Below, one piece after another: positions 48,110-57,912 of a stretch of 64,000 bases of DNA (its first letter is position 1; every line of letters begins with the position of its first letter). This stretch comes from Helcococcus kunzii ATCC 51366 (lineage in GTDB: Bacteria; Bacillota; Clostridia; Tissierellales; Peptoniphilaceae). Made by a program: the position numbers and the translations under genes. The DNA lies in contig NZ_JH601088.1 of the NCBI RefSeq assembly GCF_000245755.1, positions 1,616,111-1,680,110 on the forward strand, in the 5' to 3' direction. Below the pieces are notes generated by a model that was not told the origin of the DNA, did not search any database, and saw only the letters and a program-made list of their open reading frames with translations.

Positions 48110-49580
48110 TTTTTTTTTCTATATACTTTTTATTATTTTCTTTTGCTGCATTTAACTCATTTTTGCTTTCTTTAAATTTTATTACTTTATAACCAAGAGC
48201 TGGTATTTTTACATCAATTAAAACATCTAGTTCGAAATATGGTGGCTCAGTAATAAAATCAAAACCTGTTGAAATTAATCTTTGCACATTTTCTCTTGGA
48301 GGATAATATTTTTCAGATAAAATTTCAGCCTTTACTCCTGATTCAAATTCTATATTTTTTGAATTAGTAACAATATGAATTTTCTTAAGACCGTCAAAAT
48401 CATACAAGTCGGTATTGAGTACTATAACTTCATTATCATTCAATTCTATATTATCTGCTAATCTTTTTAATATAAGATTTTTAATTCCTTCAGCAATTTC
48501 TTTAGCTTCTTTTATTCTCTGATAAATATCAATTGCAACATCGTCACTTACACATCCACCAATGCTGTCATGAGCTTGATTTTGTAAAACTAATTTCCAT
48601 AATCTATGTAATAGTCCTTTACCTATCTTAATTCCCAATTTTTCAGACATAACCATCATAGGTTCAATTTCTCTAATTATAGTTTGCTCTAAATTGAAAT
48701 TTTCGATTTTTAATCCTGTTCTGGAAGAGCTTATGCTTCTATGCACCCTTGCATAAACAGGTTCTCTTAATTCTCCTCTATAAGCAGGTAAATCAGTCCT
48801 TTTTCTTATAATGTCAGCAAATTCTTCATAGTTCGATATTTTTATTTCATTTTCACTGAAACGATTTAGTTCATCAACTATAGAATTAATATTATGTAAC
48901 ATACTCTTCTGATCTATTCCTGAAGGAATAAGCACTTCTTCATTATTTCCTTTTTCGCTTAAAAAGTTTATAGAGGGATCTAATTTGTTTTCAACAAAAT
49001 CTTTTTTATTATTTATAGAATCTAATGTCATTAATCCTGTCATATAACCAAAAGGAAAATAAATAGCATTGACACTTTTATCACCTAACCCTTTCCATTT
49101 AAAATATGGGGATGGCGAAATTTTATCAAAATTTATTCCTCTCCAAGCCATAAATGTGTCTATGCCCGCATGATTCAATATTGTAGGCAATTGAGAATTA
49201 AAACCAAAAGTATCTGGAAGATATCCTAACATCATAGGTTCTCCATATTTTATCTTTATATCATGAACACCTATAGTAAGATTTCTTAAAATTGATTCAG
49301 CATCTACTAACAATCCATCAGTTTGGCTATACCATGGCCCTACAAATAATCTATTTTCATTTATTAACTCTTTTATCAATGATAACTTTTCTGGATGAAT
49401 TTCTAAATATTCATCCAAAATTGAAGACTGTCCATCTAAACAAAAATTTGCATCTTTATTTCTTTCTAGCTCTTCTAAAGCTTCTGTAAATACTTGATCA
49501 CTTAGTACAATTGCATCTTCTTTAGTAAAATACCATTCTCTGTCCCAATGTGTGTGTTGTACAAAATATGCTTTAGTCAT
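48105..49580 (-). pseudogene. GH38 alpha-mannosidase (MngB-like), N-terminal catalytic part
   Basis: 491 residues before a frameshift-induced stop. Zinc ligands in QHTHWDREWYF, nucleophile Asp in GYLPDTFGFNSQLP, and a further zinc ligand in QNQAHDSIGGCVSD; the catalytic domain and three-helix domain are complete. The break is in a coding A9 tract just before the C-terminal domains. Start overlaps the IIC stop by 8 bp. Probably hydrolyses a phosphorylated mannoside taken up by the fructose-family PTS upstream (as MngB does with mannosylglycerate-6-P). Substrate is inferred. Confidence 0.85.
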
Positions 49581-50598
49581 TTCTCTCCTCTACTTTTTTA
49601 TGTTTTAATGATTTTAATAAATTAACCATCAATGCAGTTATAAGCCCACCAACTAAAATGGAAATTACATAACCAATAGGTTTATCTGTAAATGGTATTG
49701 CCATAAAAGTTGATAACATAGTCTGATGTGTCGCGCCAAACAAACCATTTAATCCTGCACCTATTGCAGAACCAACTACAATACTAGGTATTACTCTAAA
49801 TGGATCATTTACGGCGAAAGGTATTGTTCCTTCCGTAATTCCTACAGCACCCATAATAATAGCTGTTTTTCCATTTTCAATTTCTTCTTTTGTATATAAA
49901 TTTTTGTTCATTAAAGTAGCTAAGAACATTCCAAATGGTGGGATCGCAATAGCAAATAACATAGCAGTACTTGCCGCATATGCACCTGATGAAAATGATG
50001 CAACTCCGAATGCATAAGCAATTTTATTGATTGGACCACCCATATCAAACGCCATCATTCCACCTAGTAACGCTGATAACAACACTACATTAGTGCCAGA
50101 CATGCCTTGCAGCCAATTAGTTATAGTTGTAGTCATTGAAGCTATTGGAGCCCCAATAATATACCAAAACACTAATCCAACTACTGCCGTTGTAACAGTT
50201 GGTATTAATATCAATGATTTTAATGTAATAACTTTCATTGGTATCTTTAATTTTTTTAACTCATTTGCTAGATAACCGCATGATAAACCAGTAATCATCC
50301 CGCCTATAAATCCAGTTCCCATTTCATTAGCTATCATACCTGTAATAAATGCTGGTGCTAATCCAGGTCTATCTGCAATAGAATACGCTACATAACCTGA
50401 AATCATTGGAACAATAAATTGAAGTCCCGTTTGACCAATCATTCTTACAACACCCCAAAAGGTATCAGTTGTATCCCAAACTGCTTGTCCACCAAAGATT
50501 ACAGCTATCGATGTTAATAAACCAGCTGCAACAACTAATGGAATCATATATGAAACACCACTTTGGAAGTGTTTCATTACTCCTTTTTTATTTTTCAT
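49573..50598 (-). CDS. PTS fructose-family subunit IIC
   Basis: 341 residues, about nine hydrophobic helices, with FDMGGPINKIAYAFG and GAVGITEGTIPFAVNDPFRV as in the IIC of MngA-like and fructose PTS. IIA, IIB and IIC are separate proteins here, unlike the fused IIBC at 43709. Upstream IIB ends on its start codon. Confidence 0.92.
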   Translation of the reverse strand: MKNKKGVMKHFQSGVSYMIPLVVAAGLLTSIAVIFGGQAVWDTTDTFWGVVRMIGQTGLQFIVPMISGYVAYSIADRPGLAPAFITGMIANEMGTGFIGGMITGLSCGYLANELKKLKIPMKVITLKSLILIPTVTTAVVGLVFWYIIGAPIASMTTTITNWLQGMSGTNVVLLSALLGGMMAFDMGGPINKIAYAFGVASFSSGAYAASTAMLFAIAIPPFGMFLATLMNKNLYTKEEIENGKTAIIMGAVGITEGTIPFAVNDPFRVIPSIVVGSAIGAGLNGLFGATHQTMLSTFMAIPFTDKPIGYVISILVGGLITALMVNLLKSLKHKKVEERND

Positions 50599-50921
50599 TA
50601 TTTTCCTCCATTTTCTTCATATAGTTTAATAGCTTCTAATATAACTGATTCTCCATATTTTACTACATCATGAGTATCTTTATTAATTATAGTTTTTCCA
50701 TCAAATCTATCTACATCAGATACATTTGTATCTACTGCAAAAATTACAATATCTGCACTATCTATATCCTCCTGTTCTAACCTATCTTCTACCCCCATAG
50801 CTCCTTGAGTTTCTACCAAAATATCTACATCGTGTTTTTTTGCAAATTTTTCTAAGTTTGCTTTAGCCATGTATGTGTGTGCTACTCCCGCAATACATGC
50901 TGTTACTCCTACGATTTTCAT
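50598..50921 (-). CDS. PTS fructose-family subunit IIB
   Basis: 107 residues. Phosphorylated Cys9 in GVTACIAGVAHTYMAKANLE, the standard fructose IIB site. Overlaps IIA by 4 bp and IIC by 1 bp. Confidence 0.92.
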   Translation of the reverse strand: MKIVGVTACIAGVAHTYMAKANLEKFAKKHDVDILVETQGAMGVEDRLEQEDIDSADIVIFAVDTNVSDVDRFDGKTIINKDTHDVVKYGESVILEAIKLYEENGGK

Positions 50922-51361
50922 TGTTCCCCCCTTAATAATTTATATAATTCTTCTTTATTTTTACTTGTCTTTAATTTTTCTACAAAATCATCATCCATTA
51001 ATTTCATTGATACATCCGCAAGCATCTTTAGATGTGTATTTCCTTCGCCTTCATCCGCCGCAAACATAATGATAATACTTATTTCTTCATTTTCAACTTC
51101 ATCCCAAATAAATGGTTTTGAAAGCTTAGCAACTACGATTCCCGGTTTATTAACTGCATTGGTTTTACCATGTGGTATAGCAATCCCTTTACCAATACTT
51201 GTCGACATAGTCTCCTCTCTTTTATTTACCTCCTCGATATATTTTGATAAATCATTTAAATATCCATTTTTGTTGAAAACATTAGCTAGATACTTTATCG
51301 CATTCTCTTTATCTTCGATTTTTAAATTAAAAATAATATTATCTTTTTCTATATATTTCAT
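50918..51361 (-). CDS. PTS fructose-family subunit IIA
   Basis: 147 residues, PTS_EIIA_2 domain; phosphorylated His in GIAIPHGKTNAVNKP (about residue 65). Overlaps the regulator gene by 4 bp, so it is translated from the same transcript. Confidence 0.92.
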   Translation of the reverse strand: MKYIEKDNIIFNLKIEDKENAIKYLANVFNKNGYLNDLSKYIEEVNKREETMSTSIGKGIAIPHGKTNAVNKPGIVVAKLSKPFIWDEVENEEISIIIMFAADEGEGNTHLKMLADVSMKLMDDDFVEKLKTSKNKEELYKLLRGEQ

Positions 51362-53283
51362 AATCTTACTCCCCTAGAAAGAATTTTTATAACGTCTTTT
51401 TCATCTTTTGTATAACGTAAAGTGTTGATATTATTTTTATCAGAAATAAAATGATTAAAAAATTCATAAATTTTAAAAATTTTATCTTTAATAATTTGAT
51501 TTAATCCAAAGAAAAATACTACGTATACAATATCTCCATCCCAATCAATTCCATTCTCATTAATATAAACATAAATAATAGGTTGTTTAATATATTCAAT
51601 ATTAGAATGAGGCATAGAAAAGTCATCTAAAGCTGTTGATGATAACTCTTCTCTTTGTAGAACATTATCCAAAATTCCCTTCTCCGCTAAGCCACTTTCT
51701 AATAATTTATCTGTTATATACTTCAACACTCCTTTATAATTTTCATTATATTTATTTGAAATTTTGATCATACTTAAAGAAATTAAATTAATAAATTCAT
51801 TATTTTCGATATATTTGTTTTCGAATTCTTCATAAGAAACTTTACTCTCAATTTTTTTCACATCTACTTCATTCAGCATCGGACTTACAACAATAACAGG
51901 CGTTTCGCTATTTTCTATAGGTATAGTACTTATTACCAAATCTTCTATAATATCTGTATTTAAATATTCTCCAATTGATAAAACCCTATTAATTTTTATC
52001 TTATCTTTGAATTTATTTAAGATTCTCTGTTCCAAAAATTTGCTAGTACCATAACCACTACTACAAACTAAAACAACCGTGTATTCATCATCTTCTTTAA
52101 TAGAAGAAATCATTTGTATATGTAGAGCTATAAAACTTAATTCATCTTCATTTAACTTAATACTAAATCTTTGTTCTAATCGTCTACCCAATGTAACACT
52201 TTGAGAAAATGCTAGTGGATATCCTTTTTTTATATCTATTTTATATGGATTTTTTATAGTAATATTTAACTTCAAGCGTCTTATTGCAGCATTCAAATGT
52301 AATATCATATTATTTAACGCTTTAATATTATTGTTTTTATTAATTATTGTGTTTTCTATTATTTCAATTAATTCATTTTTATATTCTAAATCTACTAAAT
52401 TTGTCTTTTTACTTTTTTTATAAATCACTTTCTTTTCTATAGCATTCATATGAATTGCAATATAGTCTTTCTCTAAAACAGGAAAAATAATTTTAAACTC
52501 TTCTTCTATTTGATTAATAAGAGATGCTGCTGTTTTAGACTCATTTATTTCTAATTTGTCACTCGAATGTAAATAATTACCGTTTTTTATTCTTTCAATT
52601 GCAATTGCTATATGAATAATAAGAGATTGATATTCATATTCTGTTATGAAAATATTATTTTCTTTTATAAAGTCATTTATTATATCTGTTAATTTTTCCA
52701 TAACTTCACTATCAATGAAATTACTGTTGTTATAATTAATATCTATTTTTATTCTTAATTCCTTATCATCAGCTACTAATCCACCCCAATAAAACTTCAT
52801 AACTGAAGTTAACATTTTTCTCTTTACAATTTCACTTCCTTCTATTTTAATTCCATTTCTGTTACTAACATAGGTTAATCCTTTTGGAATCTTTCTTTCT
52901 CTTATTTCCCTTAAAGTATTCTCTAAAGTTGATCTACTTATATACATTTCTTCTGCTAAATCAATTATCTTTATATAGTTATTAGTCTGTAATAATCTCG
53001 ACAATACATATACTTCCCTAGAATCTTTATCTGAAATATAGTCTCTATTTATTTCTATATCATCAATTATTTTAGCTAAATTACCTTCAACTTTAATGCC
53101 TTCTCCAGGTTTTATTATTATTTTTATATCTTTAACACATTTAAGTTCATATAAAATTTCATCTAGATATTCTTTTAAGGTTTTTTCTGAGATATTTAAT
53201 TCTTTACAAATATCAGCATATGTAACATTGTTGTGTACAACTAAATAATTTAATATATCAAAAGAAGTTTTACTGATTCTCAT
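51358..53283 (-). CDS. PRD-containing PTS-controlled transcriptional activator (MtlR/ManR type)
   Basis: 641 residues: HTH_11 (~1-60), Mga-like second HTH (~75-140), PRD1 (~180-290, QSLIIHIAIAIERIK), PRD2 (~300-400, SFIALHIQMIS), EIIB-Gat-like domain with Cys in VLVCSSGYGTSKFLEQ (~405-490) and an EIIA-fructose-like domain with His in FSMPHSNIEYIKQP (~510-640). This order is that of DNA-binding activators rather than BglG antiterminators. Phosphorylation of the PRDs by HPr and of the EIIB/EIIA modules by the cognate PTS would set its activity. First gene of the mannoside PTS operon. Confidence 0.92.
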   Translation of the reverse strand: MRISKTSFDILNYLVVHNNVTYADICKELNISEKTLKEYLDEILYELKCVKDIKIIIKPGEGIKVEGNLAKIIDDIEINRDYISDKDSREVYVLSRLLQTNNYIKIIDLAEEMYISRSTLENTLREIRERKIPKGLTYVSNRNGIKIEGSEIVKRKMLTSVMKFYWGGLVADDKELRIKIDINYNNSNFIDSEVMEKLTDIINDFIKENNIFITEYEYQSLIIHIAIAIERIKNGNYLHSSDKLEINESKTAASLINQIEEEFKIIFPVLEKDYIAIHMNAIEKKVIYKKSKKTNLVDLEYKNELIEIIENTIINKNNNIKALNNMILHLNAAIRRLKLNITIKNPYKIDIKKGYPLAFSQSVTLGRRLEQRFSIKLNEDELSFIALHIQMISSIKEDDEYTVVLVCSSGYGTSKFLEQRILNKFKDKIKINRVLSIGEYLNTDIIEDLVISTIPIENSETPVIVVSPMLNEVDVKKIESKVSYEEFENKYIENNEFINLISLSMIKISNKYNENYKGVLKYITDKLLESGLAEKGILDNVLQREELSSTALDDFSMPHSNIEYIKQPIIYVYINENGIDWDGDIVYVVFFFGLNQIIKDKIFKIYEFFNHFISDKNNINTLRYTKDEKDVIKILSRGVRL

Positions 53284-53403
53284 TATTCTATCTCCTTATT
53301 TTCATTTAAATTATACAACCTATACCTTAATTCTAGTACATAATAAATTCCATTAATCAAACATAATATTTGAGTAGATAAAAGTATAAATTTAAGCCAA
53401 TAA

Positions 53404-53436
53404 AAAAACACTTAAAACTAAAGTTTTAAATGTTTT
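53404..53436 (-). terminator. Terminator of the Amadori-compound PTS operon
   Basis: AAAAACACTTAAAACT and AGTTTTAAATGTTTTT arms with a 2-base loop, 33 bp after the deglycase stop. Confidence 0.8.
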
Positions 53437-53468
53437 TCTTTATACTATAAAATTGTTTTTACTATACA

Positions 53469-54467
53469 CTAATAATCCAACTGTCTATAATATCTTCTTA
53501 TTTCTGTTGGATGACAATTAATTCTTTCAATATGCGCATCTATTCTTGAATTAATCATTTTCATCACTAAATGAGATATACTTCCCCTATATTTTTCACT
53601 AATACCTGGTAAAGTATAGTCCTTTGTATCAATGATTGTATATCTTGAAGTAACTCTTGGTAAGAAGTTTGCCACTCTCTCACTTAATGGTCTTTGACTA
53701 TCTTCTCCAACATATAACGTAACATTTGTGTCTCGATCAACAATTTCAAACATACCATGGAAAAATTCTCCACTATGAATAGATTTTGTTCTTAGCCAAT
53801 GTTGTTCTTCCCAATAGCACATAGCGTATGAATATGTTGCTCCATACATATTGCCCGCTCCAACAAAATAATGTATTGGATCTTCATGATGATCTTCAGC
53901 AAATTTTTTAGCAAATTCTTCTGCTTCATAAGCTGTTTTAACTAATGCCTGTGGTAAATTTTCATCCATCTCTTTATAATATTCTTCATATTCAGGAAAA
54001 ACTCCTTCTCTAAACATTAGTCTATCAGCAACCATAAAGAATTTTAATTGTTCATTTTGTGGATATGAAATAACATAGTCGGCATATTTTTCCATTGGTG
54101 TATTTTCTTTATCAATAAATGCTAATACAGTGGCTTTAGTTTGTTTTCTTAAAATTTCTAATGCTTTTATCATGTCATCTGTTGTTCCAGAAACTGAGGA
54201 TAAAACAACAAGTGTATCATCTGTTATTCTTTTATTTCCGGTTACAAAATACTCATTAGAATTTTCTACAAAAAAGTCCAGTGAAGATTTTTCTCTCATA
54301 TGAACTTCTGCTTGCATTGAAGAAGCATAAGTACCACCTACCCCAAACCAACAAATATTCTTAATTCCTTTGTCCCATATATTATCAATTATTTCATTAA
54401 TTCTATCTCTTAATTTTAACGCTCCTGAAGTTGATTCTAATAATTCTTTCTCATCAAATTTAATCAT
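53469..54467 (-). CDS. FrlB/GfrF-like deglycase (SIS domain)
   Basis: 332 residues from ATG 54467 (MIKFDEKELLES), with AAGGAGA upstream; an in-frame start at 54497 lies within the IID gene. SIS motifs: WFGVGGTYASSMQAEVHMRE, VVLSSVSGTTDDMI, FVGAGNMYGATYSYAMCYWEEQHW. The active-site segment SIHSGEFFHGMFEIVD is that of fructoselysine-6-P and glucoselysine-6-P deglycases. Would split a phosphorylated Amadori compound to glucose-6-P and an amino acid. Last gene of the operon. Confidence 0.85.
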   Translation of the reverse strand: MIKFDEKELLESTSGALKLRDRINEIIDNIWDKGIKNICWFGVGGTYASSMQAEVHMREKSSLDFFVENSNEYFVTGNKRITDDTLVVLSSVSGTTDDMIKALEILRKQTKATVLAFIDKENTPMEKYADYVISYPQNEQLKFFMVADRLMFREGVFPEYEEYYKEMDENLPQALVKTAYEAEEFAKKFAEDHHEDPIHYFVGAGNMYGATYSYAMCYWEEQHWLRTKSIHSGEFFHGMFEIVDRDTNVTLYVGEDSQRPLSERVANFLPRVTSRYTIIDTKDYTLPGISEKYRGSISHLVMKMINSRIDAHIERINCHPTEIRRYYRQLDY

Positions 54468-54480
54468 TTTGTTCTCCTTT

Positions 54481-55299
54481 TTATACAAATACGCCAAAAT
54501 ACGCTCCTACTATACCTATTAATATTGTTACTAAGATTATCGCTATTACATTTACTTTCTTCTTAAGAAGCCAATAATATATCCATGTAACTGATAACCC
54601 AACAATTCCTGGCATAATTGAATTTAATATTTCTTGAATTGTTTGTGCACTTTCACCTTCACCAATAGTTGTAGCAAACTCAGTGTAAACCATTCCTGAG
54701 GCCATTCCACCTATAAGCATCATTGCTAATACTCCGGCTCCCATCATTAGTTTATCCATTGTACCTTTTCTTTGAAGTTCTGATAAATATGAAAATCCTA
54801 AATTATATCCTTTTTGTGCTCCTTTTATTCTCAAAAGAAAAGCAGGAATATTATAAATTAAAAAGTATAGTAATGGTCCTAATAGATTTCCTTTTAATGA
54901 GAAAGATAATCCTATACTCAATGCGATTATTCTAATCGCTCCTAAAAATATTGAATCACCGATACCTGAAAGTGGACCCATTAATGAAGCTTTTATTGAT
55001 GATATTGCTGTAGGTTCAATTTCTCCCTCTTTTACAGCCTCTTCCATTGAAGCTACTACACCTCCAACAAATGGAGCAAATTGTGGTGTAATATTGAAAA
55101 ATTCTAAATGTCTTTTTAGAGCTTTTTGATATCCCTCTGGATCATCATGATAGATCTTTCTTAGGGAAGGTTCCATCATGATACAAAAAGCTACATTCAT
55201 CTGTCTTTCATAGTTCCATGAATATTCCATTCCTAAAGCGCCTTCATTTAAAGCCATCTTTAACATATCTTTATCTGTTAACATTTTTTTAGAATTCAT
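54481..55299 (-). CDS. PTS mannose-family transporter subunit IID (Amadori-compound type)
   Basis: About 272 residues. Upstream ATGs overlap the GAGGAGG site (55307-55313), so ATG 55299 or 55302 is the likely start. EIID pattern SWNYERQMNVAFCIMMEPSLRKIY, ITPQFAPFVGGVVASMEEAV, GPLSGIGDSIFLGAIR. Less similar to the two other IIDs than they are to each other, in line with a different substrate. Confidence 0.9.
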   Translation of the reverse strand: MNSKKMLTDKDMLKMALNEGALGMEYSWNYERQMNVAFCIMMEPSLRKIYHDDPEGYQKALKRHLEFFNITPQFAPFVGGVVASMEEAVKEGEIEPTAISSIKASLMGPLSGIGDSIFLGAIRIIALSIGLSFSLKGNLLGPLLYFLIYNIPAFLLRIKGAQKGYNLGFSYLSELQRKGTMDKLMMGAGVLAMMLIGGMASGMVYTEFATTIGEGESAQTIQEILNSIMPGIVGLSVTWIYYWLLKKKVNVIAIILVTILIGIVGAYFGVFV

Positions 55300-56083
55300 C
55301 ATCATCCTCCTCTTCATAATTTTGATTACCAGATGAAGTTGTTGCTACTGAAGATTTATCTGATAAAAATTCATAAGCCACTAATACGTAACATATACCT
55401 AATATTGCTATACCTAAAGTTGGCATATTTAAGAATGAGCTTAAAACAAATCCAACAAAGAAAAATGGAATCAATTCTTTCTTTATAACCATCTTCATAA
55501 GCATTGCAAAACCTAATGCAGGAAGTAATCCAGCTGCTGCTCCCAATCCTGTTATAATAAACTGAGGAACAGAGTCTAACACTCCTTGCATAGCATCAAC
55601 ACCTAATCTGTATGCTAAAAATACTAAAATGAATCTTCTAAATACTGTTAAGAATCCCATAAATCTATGTGTCCATTTGATTTGATTAATATTAGATTTA
55701 TCTGCACCTCTATCAGCATATCTTAATGAGAATATTCCAATAATATCAATTAAGTTTCCAATCGCTAATGATAAAAGAGCTATAGGCATAGCTAATGCAA
55801 GTGCCACTTCAGCACCTTGTTTTGTTGATATAGCAAAAGCTGAGCCTAAAACACCACCAACTATAACATCCGGTGGTAGATATCCACCTATTGAAACTGC
55901 CCCCATAAAGAATAATTCTAAATTTGCACCAACAACTAATCCCGTATGTAAATCATTAAATAATAGCCCTACTAAAGGTCCTAATGTAATTGGTCTAAAA
56001 ATGTAAAGTGTACCCATTTGGTAATCAAAAGTACCAAAAGCGGCAATTAGACCAAGAATAAGAGCCTGAACAGTCAAACTCAT
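55289..56083 (-). CDS. PTS mannose-family transporter subunit IIC (Amadori-compound type)
   Basis: 264 residues, hydrophobic, GPLVGLLFNDLHTGLVVGANLELFFMG and GGYLPPDVIVGG motifs. Acidic C-terminal tail NYEEEDDDEF. Overlaps the region before the IID start. Confidence 0.92.
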   Translation of the reverse strand: MSLTVQALILGLIAAFGTFDYQMGTLYIFRPITLGPLVGLLFNDLHTGLVVGANLELFFMGAVSIGGYLPPDVIVGGVLGSAFAISTKQGAEVALALAMPIALLSLAIGNLIDIIGIFSLRYADRGADKSNINQIKWTHRFMGFLTVFRRFILVFLAYRLGVDAMQGVLDSVPQFIITGLGAAAGLLPALGFAMLMKMVIKKELIPFFFVGFVLSSFLNMPTLGIAILGICYVLVAYEFLSDKSSVATTSSGNQNYEEEDDDEF

Positions 56084-56096
56084 ATTTTCCTCCTTT

Positions 56097-56567
56097 TTAT
56101 AATAAATTTTTTACCAATTTTTTTGATTCACTTGCTAATTGTCTTATATCTATTTCTATACCTTTGTTAATTAACTCTTCTAGTGTAACTTCATCTTCTT
56201 TATCAATATAAAATGATTTCCCAATCTGCTTAGAATTTTGTGTTTTTTTTGCACCTCCTAAATTTAATTCTTTGATACTATCAACATTATCAATTAATTT
56301 TTTTGCATCTTTTATTGTTTCTGTAATGATAATCAATCTATATTTATCAGTAACTCCACTTGTTAAATTATCTATAGCATCGTTAATACTCTTTATTACA
56401 AGTTTTACACCTGATGGTTTAGCTAATTTCAAAGCTGTTTTCCACATTTCATTTTTAACAACATTATCACTTGCAATTAATATTGCATCTGCACTTAATG
56501 AGTTAGTCCATGAAAATGTCACCTGACCATGTAACAATCTATGATCAACTCTTGTTAATAAAATCAT
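56097..56567 (-). CDS. PTS mannose-family transporter subunit IIB (Amadori-compound type)
   Basis: 156 residues; His14 in TRVDHRLLHGQVTFSW is the phosphorylation site. Nine bases after the IIA stop. Confidence 0.92.
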   Translation of the reverse strand: MILLTRVDHRLLHGQVTFSWTNSLSADAILIASDNVVKNEMWKTALKLAKPSGVKLVIKSINDAIDNLTSGVTDKYRLIIITETIKDAKKLIDNVDSIKELNLGGAKKTQNSKQIGKSFYIDKEDEVTLEELINKGIEIDIRQLASESKKLVKNLL

Positions 56568-56576
56568 GATTTCCCC

Positions 56577-56990
56577 CTAAAATTTATCGTCCTCTATGTT
56601 AATACTTTCGCTTAAATTACAATTTATTAACCCATTTTTTGCTTCTTTAATACTCATTTTTATCAATTCATCAATTTCCATTTCTATATTTAATATTAAA
56701 TATATTAATAGATATAAATTAGTTCCTGTAATTAATTTAATATCCTTAGTCCCTATAATTTTCATAAAAGCATTATTTACACTTCCGCCAAATAAATCAG
56801 TAAGACATATTATTTCATCATTTTCATCAAAGGAATCTAGAATATCACTTATTTCTTTTTCAACATCTTGTTCTTGATTTACATAACAATCTAAGCATGA
56901 AACAAAATTCTGCTCACCTAAAATGATTTTTGCTGAAGAATATAAACCACTTGCAAAATTTCCATGCCCTGCTAAAACTATTTTTTTCAA
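56577..56990 (-). CDS. PTS mannose-family transporter subunit IIA (Amadori-compound type)
   Basis: 137 residues; His9 in IVLAGHGNFASGLYSS, and CLTDLFGGSVNNAF as in EIIA-Man. Start overlaps the epimerase stop by 4 bp. Confidence 0.9.
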   Translation of the reverse strand: MKKIVLAGHGNFASGLYSSAKIILGEQNFVSCLDCYVNQEQDVEKEISDILDSFDENDEIICLTDLFGGSVNNAFMKIIGTKDIKLITGTNLYLLIYLILNIEMEIDELIKMSIKEAKNGLINCNLSESINIEDDKF

Positions 56991-57808
56991 CTATACCTCC
57001 TAATATTATTAAAAGATTGCTTATCTGCATTAAATGGATTTTTGTAGTATTTTTCAGAAGCTATCTCTAAACTCAAAAAATTACTATATCCATTCTCCTC
57101 TAAAATTCTTAAGTCATTAAGATAGTCTCTACTACCATCGCCAATAGCTAAGTGTCCTGTAGGATTACCATCTACAAAGTGTACATGTGCTATCTTATCA
57201 CCAAATTTCTCAAAATATTCTTCAATATTTTCACCCGCTTTAGCCATTGCTCCTAAGTCAATACAAATATATAGATTATCTTCATTCACATCTGATAAAT
57301 ATTTTTCTAAATCAGAAATATTATTAACTAAATTTGTTTCAATTGGTTGAAGAGCTTCTATACATACCTTGATATTTTTTCTCAATGCATATTTGCAAAT
57401 ATTTCTTTGCATATTGACACTTCTTTCCCATGAAGTCTCTCTTTTTTTATCCAAAAAACCCCATCCAGATGTTGTAACTATTTTATCTGCTCCTACTTCA
57501 TACGCAATATCAATAATTCTTTTATAATAGCTGAGAGTTCTATTCATTATATTCGAATTTGTACTTGCAATATTGTGTGGCTTTGGGTTAGTCTGTTCTG
57601 GACAAATACATTGTATTTTAATATCATATTTCTCAGAAAGAAATTTCAATGTTTCAACATCATCATTTTGTGAATAATCAACAAAAAAATGTTGAGGTGA
57701 TGTCCAGATTTCAGCATATCTAAAACCTATGTTACTTATACTTTCAAAAAAAGTTTCTAATGAATAATATCTATAATGACAATTCATTGCACTAATATTA
57801 AATTTCAT
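56987..57808 (-). CDS. FrlC-like sugar epimerase (xylose-isomerase-type TIM barrel)
   Basis: 273 residues, length and pattern of fructoselysine 3-epimerase FrlC: CPEQTNPKPHNIAS, VCIEALQPIETNLVNNISDLEKYL, HVHFVDGNPTGHLAIGDGSRDYLNDL. Metal ligands are Glu in IEALQP, Asp in CIDLGAM, His in AHVHFVD and Glu in SLEIAS. Next to an FrlB-type deglycase this points to use of fructoselysine and psicoselysine or a related glycated amino acid. First gene of the operon, just after the gntR terminator. Confidence 0.82.
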   Translation of the reverse strand: MKFNISAMNCHYRYYSLETFFESISNIGFRYAEIWTSPQHFFVDYSQNDDVETLKFLSEKYDIKIQCICPEQTNPKPHNIASTNSNIMNRTLSYYKRIIDIAYEVGADKIVTTSGWGFLDKKRETSWERSVNMQRNICKYALRKNIKVCIEALQPIETNLVNNISDLEKYLSDVNEDNLYICIDLGAMAKAGENIEEYFEKFGDKIAHVHFVDGNPTGHLAIGDGSRDYLNDLRILEENGYSNFLSLEIASEKYYKNPFNADKQSFNNIRRYS

Positions 57809-57855
57809 AATTGACCTCGATCTTTATTTAATCTAAGATTAACATCAAAAAAATT

Positions 57856-57888
57856 TTAGGGCAATCGTACATCATACGATTACCCTAA
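57856..57888 (-). terminator. Terminator between gntR and the Amadori operon
   Basis: TTAGGGCAATCGTA and TACGATTACCCTAA arms with loop CATCA, followed by T-rich sequence. It separates the regulator transcript from the frlC-PTS-frlB genes; no strong promoter is evident between the hairpin and the epimerase start, so read-through or antitermination is possible. Confidence 0.8.
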
Positions 57889-57912
57889 TTTATAAACCAC
57901 TTATTAAACCAC

